This document shows, piece by piece, positions 9,070 to 16,276 of a stretch of 64,000 nucleotides of DNA. The stretch covers positions 1,488,001-1,552,000 of the forward strand of contig NZ_UGTA01000001.1 in NCBI RefSeq assembly GCF_900454895.1, written 5' to 3'. How positions within the stretch are numbered: the first letter of the stretch is position 1; each line of letters starts with the position of its first letter. A program made the translations under genes and the position numbers. This DNA comes from Phocoenobacter uteri (lineage in GTDB: Bacteria > Pseudomonadota > Gammaproteobacteria > Enterobacterales > Pasteurellaceae). Under the pieces are notes generated by a model. The model saw only the letters and a program-made list of their open reading frames with translations. It was not told the origin of the DNA and searched no databases.

Positions 9070-10164
9070 ATGAAAAGTATTTATTCCATCATATGTTTTA
9101 TCTTATTATTAACTTGTCAGTCTGCTTTTTCTCAACTATTTGAAGCAACGGGAATTGGTTCTACTGCTGATTTAGCAAAAAAAGATGCTGTAGCAAATGC
9201 CATTAAATTTAGCGTAGGCGAATTTTTAGTTAATAAAGAAGAATTAAACAACGATAAGTTTAGCCAAAAGGCAGTGAGTTATTCCAATGCTTATGTCAAA
9301 CATATTGACGTAAAATCTCAACAAAAAATCACCGATAATGAATATCAGGTGAGTGTCGCCGTAGATATTGAAAGCCAAAAACTTATCGGAGCATTGAAAG
9401 AGATGCAGATGGCGGTGATCGAAAATGCCATAGATTCCGATATTCTTTTAGAGGCTGTAAATCATTTTGATGCACAAGATTTAAATAAAAAAAGTGGCGA
9501 AGATTTTGATGCTTTAGTCAATGAGTTATTAGTTAAGCCTATTCAGGAAAATAAGGAACTGATCAATATTAAAATTTTAGGAAAGCTTACCCCTATCAAA
9601 CCCAAAGAAAATTCAAATACTTTTCCGCTAGAATTAAAGTTAGAGCTCACACCTTCCAAAGAATATATTGCTGGATTTGAGCGTATTGTTAAGGAAATGA
9701 AAGCCAATAAAGGTGATTTAGCCACTATTTATGTACATAATTTGAACTGGAATAGTGATAGACCTTCAAGGGAGTATAAAGTTGAATCTAAAAAATTTCA
9801 GAGAATGAGAAAAGCGCTAGATAACGCTTTTTATTCTTCTGACAATTATTATAGAAGCTTACTTATTGAACTATTAGATAAAAATAAAGAGGTTTATAAG
9901 GCTATTCTACTAGGGGCTGATGAGCTCCGATTTATAGAGAATAAAAGAAATTCTTCTGTAAAAGAAAAACTATCGAGATTTTCTAATATAAAAGAGAGCT
10001 CTTTACTATTTCTAGATTCCCGCCATGCGCGATATTTTACAGGATCTGCAAAAGTATCTTCAACTTTAAATCTTACTAAAAGTGATATTCAAGATCTAAA
10101 AGGAATAAAAATATATTTTAGTAATTGTGATAACCGAAACAACCCAATATCTTGTTTAAATTAA
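9070..10164 (+). CDS. Exported protein with N-terminal FlgT/LPP20-like domain, unknown function
   Basis: The start is placed at 9070, because AAGGAG at 9059-9064 sits correctly before it and the resulting N terminus is a clean signal peptide ending near SAFS; the upstream TTG-linked ATG at 9040 has no such site. The mature chain of about 345 residues opens with ATGIGSTADLAKKDAVANAI, the alanine-spaced pattern seen in the N-terminal domain of FlgT and in LPP20-like periplasmic domains. The remaining two thirds are not recognised. The next gene, 21 bases downstream, encodes a second exported protein with a similar alanine-spaced segment, so the two probably work together in the periplasm. No lipobox is present. 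Function unknown. Confidence 0.7.
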   Translation: MKSIYSIICFILLLTCQSAFSQLFEATGIGSTADLAKKDAVANAIKFSVGEFLVNKEELNNDKFSQKAVSYSNAYVKHIDVKSQQKITDNEYQVSVAVDIESQKLIGALKEMQMAVIENAIDSDILLEAVNHFDAQDLNKKSGEDFDALVNELLVKPIQENKELINIKILGKLTPIKPKENSNTFPLELKLELTPSKEYIAGFERIVKEMKANKGDLATIYVHNLNWNSDRPSREYKVESKKFQRMRKALDNAFYSSDNYYRSLLIELLDKNKEVYKAILLGADELRFIENKRNSSVKEKLSRFSNIKESSLLFLDSRHARYFTGSAKVSSTLNLTKSDIQDLKGIKIYFSNCDNRNNPISCLN

Positions 10165-10185
10165 ATTTATTTACTAGGAGAAAAA

Positions 10186-10821
10186 ATGAAAAAACATATT
10201 TTATTAAGTATTGCATTATTAGGTATGACACCTTTTACAAATGCAGAAGAAACAACAACAGTTGAAACAATACAAAATAACACTGTTGAAGTTGTTGATA
10301 GTATTACAGGGGTTACTTATGAATTAAATGATAATGGTGAATTTGCACGTATTCGTTCTTCTGGTGAAGCAGAACTAGAGTTTGGGGATCGTAAAGATAT
10401 TCGTATTGCTACTCAAAAAGCGACCCTTAGAGCAAAAGCAAATATTGCAAAATTTTTATCAGAAAGAGTCACTAGTGATGAAGTAATGGAAGAAATGACT
10501 AAAACTGCTGCAAACTCAAAAAATAAGGAGAAAGAAGTAACGAGAGAAAATGTTTCTACTTATACTGAAACTATTAAAAATTCGGCAGAAGCTTTATTAA
10601 GAGGGGTTATTACTGTTAAAAATGATATCAATAAAGCAGAACATTATGTGCTAGTTGAGGTAGGGATTAGCCCTAAAACCTTAGCTGAGGCATCTTTTAT
10701 CAAAGAGAAATTAGCAGATGATGAATCTAAACAAAACTCGGAGAATAATGCTTTAAGTTCAGAGAAAAAATCACAACAAAACAGAATAATTAAAAAAGTA
10801 AAAAATTATGATAATTTTTAG
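10186..10821 (+). CDS. Exported LPP20-like domain protein, unknown function
   Basis: A 211-residue protein with a signal peptide cleaved near FTNAEE. The central part (about residues 60-165) contains GEAELEFGDRKDIRIATQKA and a following run of alanines spaced as in LPP20/DUF6844-like domains, then RGVITVKNDINKAEHYVLVEVGIS. The C terminus is polar and lysine- and serine-rich. There is no lipobox cysteine; the mature protein has no cysteine at all. It follows the gene at 9070 after 21 bases with AGGAG, so the two form an operon that ends at the bidirectional terminator 10897-10939. I do not recognise a function. Confidence 0.7.
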   Translation: MKKHILLSIALLGMTPFTNAEETTTVETIQNNTVEVVDSITGVTYELNDNGEFARIRSSGEAELEFGDRKDIRIATQKATLRAKANIAKFLSERVTSDEVMEEMTKTAANSKNKEKEVTRENVSTYTETIKNSAEALLRGVITVKNDINKAEHYVLVEVGISPKTLAEASFIKEKLADDESKQNSENNALSSEKKSQQNRIIKKVKNYDNF

Positions 10822-10858
10822 TTTTAAATAATTATTTAGACGTATTCTATATACACTT

Positions 10859-10868
10859 ACAAGCGGTC
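10859..10868 (+). repeat. Uptake signal sequence ACAAGCGGTC
   Basis: A full Apl-type DNA uptake signal, followed by an AT-rich stretch with TTTGCAAA (10884-10891), the extended form. It lies just after the second exported-protein gene. This ten-base word is the best marker of the organism's lineage in the window. Confidence 0.85.
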
Positions 10869-10896
10869 TAATTTTTAAAACAATTTGCAAAAAATA

Positions 10897-10939
10897 AAAA
10901 GCCTATAACAATTCATTTGCGTTATAGGCTTATTTTTTT
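10897..10939. terminator. Bidirectional terminator
   Basis: AAGCCTATAAC (10899-10909) pairs perfectly with GTTATAGGCTT (10921-10931). There is a T run on each side: TATTTTTTTA on the plus strand and TTTTTATTTTT on the minus strand. It sits between the convergent exported-protein pair and the metal permease. Confidence 0.9.
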
Positions 10940-10941
10940 AA

Positions 10942-12150
10942 TTAAGAAATAGCACAACTTTTTGTTTTATTTAAGAATTTTCTGACATAAAGCACATATG
11001 CCATTAAAAGTAATAAAATAATGCCACAAATTGCTGATAATGACGTAATTGCCATTGTATGCTCTTGCATTGCTTGATTTCTTAATCCAACGTGGAAGAA
11101 ATCGGCTAAATAGTCAGTAAGCCAGCCAAAAATGAAGCTCACAGAAATTAAACAGCTTAAATAAATCACCAATACGCGTTTACCTAGTTCTTGTTTAACA
11201 ATCGCCAATGTTGCCACGTTGGTAGCAGGACCTGCCAATAAAAACACTAAAATCGCCCCAGGTGAAACGCCTGCAAAGAGTAATCCCACCGCTAATGGCG
11301 TGCTAGAGGTCGCACAAATATACATCGGCACGCCCATTAACGCCATAATCACATAAGCATAAGAACTTGCCCCCCAAGTTTCTAAAAAAGAGGCTGGGAT
11401 AAAGGTCATTATCGTCGCAGAAATAAGCAAACCGATAAGCAACCACATTGCCGTGTCATTGACTAAATCAATAAAGCTAAATTGAAACCAGTTACGCAAT
11501 TTTTGAGCTAAAGAAAGTGAGGCTTGCGATGTCTGTTTAGAAGCACAACAGCTTTTCTTCGATTGTTCCGCTTGCTTAGAGGCACAACAACTTACTTTTG
11601 TAATTTTAGGCTGTTCTTTTTTATGACTACAACAACTTTTTTTCGGTGCATCTTCTATTTTTTCTGCTTTTTTATGGCTACAGCAGGATTTTTCTTGATG
11701 AGAAGGTTGTGATGAAATTTCTTCGCTTTCAGACTCTTTACGTTCAAAAAACATTACCGTTAAACCAGTAATGATCGCTGTTGTTACCGCCGCAATCGGA
11801 CGCACCACCGCCATAAAAGGGCCTAATAAGGCATAAGTCACGGCAATAGAATCTACTCCCGTTTCAGGGCTTGCAATCAAGAATGAGGTAGTTGCCGCTT
11901 TTGATGCTCCAGCACGACGTACACCTAATGCAACAGGGATCACGCTACAAGAACACAACGGAATTGGGGCACCAATTAGAGCACCTTTTATTACCGCAAT
12001 GATATTCTTACTTCCCAAATGCTTATGCAATAAATCAGAAGGAACGATAAATTTTATCAATCCTGAAATTAAGAAACCAAATAAAAGCCAAGGTGCTGAC
12101 TCAAAAATCAGCATAAAAAAGTTTTGCGTAAAAAGAGTAATATTATTCAT
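10942..12150 (-). CDS. SO_0444/DUF318-type metal efflux permease with Cys-rich loop
   Basis: A 402-residue polytopic membrane protein of the DUF318 permease superfamily (ArsP and SO_0444-type Cu/Zn efflux relatives). About four helices precede and four follow a cytoplasmic loop at roughly residues 150-215. That loop carries four near-repeats of SCC(S/A)(H/S)K, giving eight cysteines in Cys-Cys pairs plus histidines and lysines, a probable metal-collecting domain. PLCSCSVIP and ATSSTPLAVGL are the conserved paired membrane motifs. The ATG at 12150 is chosen because AAGGAAA precedes it; a longer reading from 12198 would lie inside the regulator. It overlaps arsR by eight bases, so they are one operon. 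Zinc, copper and cobalt are possible substrates; zinc or cobalt is favoured by the regulator. Confidence 0.85.
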   Translation of the reverse strand: MNNITLFTQNFFMLIFESAPWLLFGFLISGLIKFIVPSDLLHKHLGSKNIIAVIKGALIGAPIPLCSCSVIPVALGVRRAGASKAATTSFLIASPETGVDSIAVTYALLGPFMAVVRPIAAVTTAIITGLTVMFFERKESESEEISSQPSHQEKSCCSHKKAEKIEDAPKKSCCSHKKEQPKITKVSCCASKQAEQSKKSCCASKQTSQASLSLAQKLRNWFQFSFIDLVNDTAMWLLIGLLISATIMTFIPASFLETWGASSYAYVIMALMGVPMYICATSSTPLAVGLLFAGVSPGAILVFLLAGPATNVATLAIVKQELGKRVLVIYLSCLISVSFIFGWLTDYLADFFHVGLRNQAMQEHTMAITSLSAICGIILLLLMAYVLYVRKFLNKTKSCAIS

Positions 12151-12475
12151 AATGGCTTTCCTTGTGAGTGGCTGAAATACATTCATTGGCGTGAGCAAGC
12201 ATAGTGTCTAATAAAAGTGCAACGTGCTGATCCGCCAATGAATAACAAATATATTTTTCATCCCGTCTTTTTTTGACAAGATTCGATTCAAACAAAATTT
12301 TCAAGCGGGCAGAAATCGTCCCTATTTTGGCATTTTCTAATTCTGCTAATTCATTTACGCAGTGTTCGCCTTGCCTTAAATGGATCAATAATTTCAAACG
12401 AGCTGGATCGCCCAACGCATTAAACATCTTTGCCGTGCGTTCTAATTCTACCGAATTGGGTAAGTGACAATTCAT
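12143..12475 (-). CDS. ArsR/SmtB-family metal-sensing repressor
   Basis: A 110-residue winged-helix repressor of the ArsR/SmtB family: LGDPARLKLLIHL (helix 2-3 region), then the recognition helix IGTISARLKILFESNLVKKRR. The C-terminal helix shows D82-x-H84-x10-H95-x2-E98, exactly the alpha-5 site of SmtB and CzrA, which sense zinc or cobalt by releasing DNA. The alpha-3 site is incomplete: HCVNEL has only one cysteine of the usual pair. It is first in an operon with the permease and is likely autoregulated through the perfect palindrome just upstream. It is not a classical arsenic sensor, because the CVC pair is missing. Confidence 0.9.
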   Translation of the reverse strand: MNCHLPNSVELERTAKMFNALGDPARLKLLIHLRQGEHCVNELAELENAKIGTISARLKILFESNLVKKRRDEKYICYSLADQHVALLLDTMLAHANECISATHKESHYE

Positions 12476-12493
12476 TTTTTATCCTTATAAAAA

Positions 12494-12525
12494 TCTAATA
12501 TTCTATAAAACGATAGAATATTAGA
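12494..12525. promoter_or_regulatory. Operator: perfect 13-6-13 inverted repeat before arsR
   Basis: TCTAATATTCTAT (12494-12506) is the exact reverse complement of ATAGAATATTAGA (12513-12525), with the spacer AAAACG. It lies 19 bases upstream of the arsR start, where the promoter should be. SmtB-type repressors bind AT-rich dyads of this kind. There is no T run after it, so a terminator is unlikely. Confidence 0.85.
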
Positions 12526-12643
12526 ATGATAGAAACCTAAAGTCAATTAAAAACGTGCAAATAATTGATAAAATTTAACCGCTATAAATAATTAAAGAAA
12601 GGATTTTTGATTGCAAAAAAGAAATGAATAATGCTTTTATGAG

Positions 12644-12680
12644 ACTAAGCCACTGACAACGGATAAAGCTATCAGTGGCT
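12644..12680. terminator. Hairpin downstream of rluF
   Basis: TAAGCCACTGA (12644-12654) pairs perfectly with TCAGTGGCTTA (12670-12680) across a 15-base loop. It lies 30 bases after the rluF stop on the minus strand. The tail (GTCTCATAAAA) is not a good T run, so it may slow or end rluF transcription or only protect its 3' end. Confidence 0.55.
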
Positions 12681-12710
12681 TATCGGTATTTTTATTACAC
12701 CAAATTATCG

Positions 12711-13607
12711 CTATCGAGAACGACTAAATTTCGGCTTAAAACGTTTTTCCGTACTTTGATCTTTTCTAAATGTTTTATTTTTACTTGGTGTATTTCTATT
12801 GGACGCATTTCTATTTGGCGTATTTTTATTGGACACTCTTCTTGGAGCAACATTTTTATGCGACACTTTATCAATAATATCACTGGTTTTCTTAGAGGTT
12901 GCCACTAATTTATTGATTTCCGCCATCTCTTTTGCGGTTAATTCACGCCATTCGCCCGTTTTTAAACGGTCTAAACTCACATTCATAATTCGCACGCGTT
13001 TTAATCTTTGCACTTCATAGCCCAAATATTCACACATTCGACGAATTTGTCGGTTCAAGCCTTGAATCAAAATAATTTTAAACACACGATCGCTGATTTT
13101 TTCCACTTTACATTTTTTGGTAACCGTCCCCAAAATCGGAATACCGTTTGCCATTCGTTGAATAAAGCGATCATTGATCGGCTTATCAACAGTCACCACA
13201 TATTCCTTCTCGTGATTATTCCCTGCACGCAGAATTTTATTCACAATATCGCCGTCATTCGTCAAAAAAATCAACCCTTCCGACGGTTTATCTAAACGTC
13301 CAATCGGGAATAAACGTTGTGAATGCCCCACAAAATTCACAATATTATCTCGCTCTTTGCTGTCAGTCGTACACACAATCCCAACAGGCTTATTCAGTGC
13401 AATATAAAGCGTTTTGGGCTTTGCTCTTAACGGTTTACCATCGATTTTCACAATATCACCTTCAAACACACGATTACCTAATTGCGTTTTTTTACCGTTA
13501 ATCGTCACACGCCCCTGCTCGATAAATTTCTCCGCTTCTCGGCGAGAGCAGATTCCCGTGCTACTGATATATTTGTTTAAATTTATTGACTCTCTGTTCT
13601 GTTCCAT
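12711..13607 (-). CDS. rluF: 23S rRNA pseudouridine synthase RluF
   Basis: RluF converts uridine 2604 of 23S rRNA to pseudouridine. The 298-residue protein has an N-terminal S4 RNA-binding domain (LNKYISSTGICSRREAEKFI) and an RsuA-family catalytic domain with FPIGRLDKPSEGLIFLTNDGD, where the aspartate of GRLDK is catalytic. QGLNRQIRRMCEYLGY is conserved in RluF and RluE. The last 80 residues are a basic, asparagine-rich tail made partly of four 15-bp tandem repeats. E. coli RluF also ends in a basic low-complexity tail, but of different sequence. The gene stands alone. Confidence 0.94.
   Translation of the reverse strand: MEQNRESINLNKYISSTGICSRREAEKFIEQGRVTINGKKTQLGNRVFEGDIVKIDGKPLRAKPKTLYIALNKPVGIVCTTDSKERDNIVNFVGHSQRLFPIGRLDKPSEGLIFLTNDGDIVNKILRAGNNHEKEYVVTVDKPINDRFIQRMANGIPILGTVTKKCKVEKISDRVFKIILIQGLNRQIRRMCEYLGYEVQRLKRVRIMNVSLDRLKTGEWRELTAKEMAEINKLVATSKKTSDIIDKVSHKNVAPRRVSNKNTPNRNASNRNTPSKNKTFRKDQSTEKRFKPKFSRSR
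12771..12830 (-). repeat. Four 15-bp tandem repeats in the rluF tail
   Basis: Four consecutive 15-base units (12771-12785, 12786-12800, 12801-12815, 12816-12830) encode the pentapeptides NKNTP, NRNAS, NRNTP and SKNKT on the minus strand. Since 15 is a multiple of three, copy-number change would alter tail length but not the frame. Confidence 0.8.
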
Positions 13608-13828
13608 AATAAAAAATAAGCTAGAAATAATTTAATGCCGAGAATAATAGCATATTACCTCTTTTTATGTGCGGTCTATTTTTGAATATTCTTTGGCTAT
13701 TTTGGTAAATTCTTCCTAAAAAATGACCGCTTTATTGAAGATAAAAAATGCGATGAGGATCGCAAAAATAGAAAAATTATCTTTTTAGCCTTTAGTTATA
13801 CTGTAATCAGAAATATTTAGCATAATTT

Positions 13829-13849
13829 GAGATCACAAATTGTGATCTC
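13829..13849. promoter_or_regulatory. Palindrome upstream of the ORF6N gene, possible operator
   Basis: GAGATCACAA (13829-13838), one central base, and TTGTGATCTC (13840-13849) form a perfect 10-1-10 dyad that ends 25 bases before the chosen start of the ORF6N gene. The half-sites TCACA/TGTGA are in the opposite order to a CRP site. Binding by the gene's own product or another regulator is a guess. Confidence 0.45.
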
Positions 13850-13874
13850 CAAATTTAACACTAAGGATAATTTG

Positions 13875-14741
13875 ATGAATGAAATCACAGAATATTTTGA
13901 TATTAAATCAAAAATTTACACAATTAGAGAGAAGCAGGTGATGTTAGATAGGGATTTAGCGTTGCTATATCGCGTAGAAAATAGAGCTTTAAAGCAAGCA
14001 GTAAAAAGAAATTTAGAAAAATTTCCTAATGATTTTATGTTTATTTTAACTGAAAATGAAGTTGATTTAATGGTGTCACAAAATGTGATACCTTCACGAC
14101 AACACTTAGGGGGAAGTTTGCCCTATGCTTTTACAGAGCAAGGTGTATCAATGCTTAGCTCTGTATTAAAAAGTAAAATAGCCACCTAGATCAGTATCAG
14201 TATTTTTCGGGCTTTTGTTCAAATGAGAAAATTTATCTCTCAAAATGAAACTATTTTTAAACGTATTGAAGCACTTGAACAAAACCAACTGACTACTAAC
14301 ACTAATATAGATAAAATTTTCAAAGCCCTAGAAAGCAAAGATCACCTTCAACAGCAAGGTATTTTCTTTAATGGTCAAATTTTTGACGCCCATAAATTTG
14401 TCTCTGATCTAATCCGCAAAGCACAAAATAATATTGTTCTCATTGATAACTATATTGATGATTCAACCCTAACTCTTTTTCAAAAAAACCAAAACGTAAG
14501 CGTCACAATTTACACCTATTCAATCAGCAAAACCTTAAAACTTGATTTAGAAAAATATAATCAGCAATATAAAAAAATAGAGATTAAAACCAATAAAAAT
14601 TTTCACGATAGATTTTTAATTATTGATGATAAAGAGATTTACCTTATCGGTGCGAGTTTAAAAGATTTAGGCAAAAAAGTGTTCGGGTTTTCATTGTTAA
14701 AAGATATAGATGTAAATTTTTATAAAAAACTGACCGCTTAA
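13875..14741 (+). pseudogene. ORF6N domain protein with PLD-like C-terminal domain, interrupted by one TAG
   Basis: Two reading frames in the same phase, 13875-14189 and 14190-14741, form one gene with a single in-frame TAG at 14187-14189. The first part is an ORF6N DNA-binding domain (MNEITEYFDIKSKIYTIREK and RNLEKFPNDFMFIL). The text around the stop, KSKIAT-stop-ISISIFRAFVQMRKF, is the usual KIATQISI.. of this family, so CAG to TAG is the likely change. The second part has a coiled region, then HDRFLIID..IYLIGASLKDLGKK, a phospholipase-D-like nuclease fold. AAGGA precedes ATG 13875. Whole proteins of this type are about 300 residues and are common on mobile elements. As it stands it should make only the N-terminal domain; a restart at ATG 14223 lacks a clear ribosome site. 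Confidence 0.85.
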
Positions 14742-14883
14742 TTAAATTTTAATAATCATAAATATTGTAGGAAAAAGGCATACATTATCCTTTTTTATAT
14801 TTAATTAAATTCAGAAATTGTTAATCATTCTACATTCGTCAAAATATGCTTTTACGCCACAAAATAAATGCTAGCAATTTTCC

Positions 14884-14950
14884 ACAAGCGGTCAGATTTT
14901 TCTCTAAATTTACAAAATGTGTAAATTCTTAAAATAAAATGACCGCTTGC
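14884..14950. repeat. Inverted uptake-signal pair, likely terminator
   Basis: ACAAGCGGTCA (14884-14894) faces TGACCGCTTG (14940-14949), with AT-rich flanks inside the loop. It lies between the convergent ORF6N pseudogene and the EamA transporter gene, where a bidirectional terminator would be expected. Confidence 0.65.
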
Positions 14951-14958
14951 TTATTGTC

Positions 14959-15840
14959 TTACAACTGCTCTGCTATCTCTTTCTTATTTTTCTCAACGCG
15001 AGAAACAATAGTTACCGCAAAAATTATCAATAATGCGCCAATCCATAATTCACCAGGTGGTAAGTAACCAAAAACTAACCAACCAGCTAAAACATTAAAT
15101 GGTAGTTTTAAGTGATCAAAAGGTTGCACAAAAGAAGCGTCAGCAAGATTGTAGGATTTTGCGATAGCAAATTGTGCTAATGCAGTAACAATACCGAGTA
15201 AAATTAAAATTCCCCACGTTGTTGTATCACTTGGAATGAGAATATGTGAGTAACCAAATAAATAGTTCACAGGCAATAATAAAACCAATAAATACGCCAC
15301 TATCGTCAGTGGATTATCATCTTTTGAAGTGTATTTTGTGATTAACGAAGCAAAAGACCAAAAGATCGCCGCTGTAATCGGTAAGAACGCGTAAAGATTA
15401 AAATCATCGGACCAAGGCGAAAGAATAATAAAACCGCCGAATAAACCAACCAATGTTGCAATATAACGTGCTTTACTCACGTCTTCTTTGAGGAAGATAC
15501 CTGAGCCAATGGTTGTGAAAAGTGGTGATAGCATCACTAAAGCGATAGCTTGCCAAATCGGAACATAAGCTAGTCCGTAAGTCCAAAGTTGCACACCAAA
15601 TACGGAAAGTGCAACACGCACAAAATGCAATAGACGATGTTTAGAATTTATGGCGTTTTTACTGCCTTTTATTCCTAAAAAAGGGATGATAAAAATGAAT
15701 GCAAGTGCATATTGAAAGAAAGCAATCGCTGACGGATCGAGGGTTTGACTAAGATATTGCACACTAGTGTTTGAAACAGCAAATAAAATGCCTGCAATAA
15801 CCATAAATAACCCGCCAAGTAATTGGGTACTTATTTTCAT
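14959..15840 (-). CDS. ribN: EamA-family transporter under FMN riboswitch, predicted riboflavin importer
   Basis: A 293-residue inner-membrane protein with ten predicted helices in two EamA repeats (drug/metabolite transporter superfamily). Motifs include FAVSNTSVQYLSQ near the first helix, AFFQYALAFIF, and in the second half GIVTALAQFAIAKSYNLADA and LWIGALLIIFAVTIVS. The family alone does not give a substrate. The upstream FMN riboswitch on the same strand (16087-16219), followed by terminator-type hairpins before the start, indicates control by flavin level. This fits RibN-type riboflavin importers, which belong to this superfamily. The start at 15840 is preceded by AAGGACTC. The name is a prediction from regulation. 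Confidence 0.75.
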   Translation of the reverse strand: MKISTQLLGGLFMVIAGILFAVSNTSVQYLSQTLDPSAIAFFQYALAFIFIIPFLGIKGSKNAINSKHRLLHFVRVALSVFGVQLWTYGLAYVPIWQAIALVMLSPLFTTIGSGIFLKEDVSKARYIATLVGLFGGFIILSPWSDDFNLYAFLPITAAIFWSFASLITKYTSKDDNPLTIVAYLLVLLLPVNYLFGYSHILIPSDTTTWGILILLGIVTALAQFAIAKSYNLADASFVQPFDHLKLPFNVLAGWLVFGYLPPGELWIGALLIIFAVTIVSRVEKNKKEIAEQL

Positions 15841-15989
15841 AATGAGTCCTTATATAATATAACGTATAAAATTTTATGGTTTTATCCATAAGCTTAATGC
15901 GATTTTATCTTTATATTGTTAAGGCGTACGTGAGGAAGGATAGACTTAATTCTCCCTTTGTTAAAAGGAAAAAAAATAAATCATATCGA

Positions 15990-16067
15990 ACAAAAATGCC
16001 TTGAAACCGTTAGATTTCAAGGCATTAAAAAAGCATACAGAAAAACACTTGATAAAAACCAAGTGTT
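15990..16067 (-). terminator. Expression platform of the FMN riboswitch: two hairpins
   Basis: Reading along the minus strand after the aptamer there are two stems. AACACTTG/CAAGTGTT (16060-16067 with 16044-16051) is followed by TTTTT. ATGCCTTGAAA/TTTCAAGGCAT (16015-16025 with 15996-16006) is followed by TTTT. The second is a typical intrinsic terminator 150 bases before the EamA start. Together they suggest regulation by premature termination when FMN is bound. Confidence 0.75.
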
Positions 16068-16086
16068 GTATTTCTATTTGTTTTTT

Positions 16087-16219
16087 CTTCTTCCATCCAG
16101 ACTTTAACTGTCGGTATAAGAATTTCACTTATTCCTGCGTTGTAATTATTCTTGATAAATAACGACTCAGCTCGTGGACTATAACCACCGATCGGGAATT
16201 TCACCCTGCCCTGAAGATT
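16087..16219 (-). ncRNA. FMN riboswitch (RFN element)
   Basis: On the minus strand the sequence contains the strongly conserved RFN blocks in order: ATCTTCAGGGCAGGGTGAAA (16219 downward), ATTCCCGATCGGTGGTTATA, GTCCACGAGC, then a variable arm, and near the 3' end CCGACAGTTAAAGTCTGGAT and GGAAGAAG (16087). The closing stem P1 is AATCTTC with GAAGAAG. It binds FMN and switches off flavin synthesis or transport genes. The only gene downstream on this strand before a strand switch is the EamA transporter at 15840. Confidence 0.97.
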
Positions 16220-16276
16220 AAATCAGTGCGAACTCTAAAATTATTTGCTTAAAAAGTCAATATGCTCTTTCTATTT

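Noticed and set aside
12143..12475. Arsenic-responsive ArsR
   Set aside because: The alpha-3 CVC pair is incomplete, while the alpha-5 zinc/cobalt site is complete. The permease carries Cys-Cys repeats more typical of soft-metal collection.
13008..13635. Plus-strand reading frames opposite rluF
   Set aside because: They are shadows of rluF: no ribosome sites, no recognisable motifs, and rluF on the other strand is complete.
13749..13764. Hairpin TGCGATGAGGATCGCA as a gene terminator
   Set aside because: The T run is on the minus strand, but no minus-strand gene ends there; it lies between two divergent starts.
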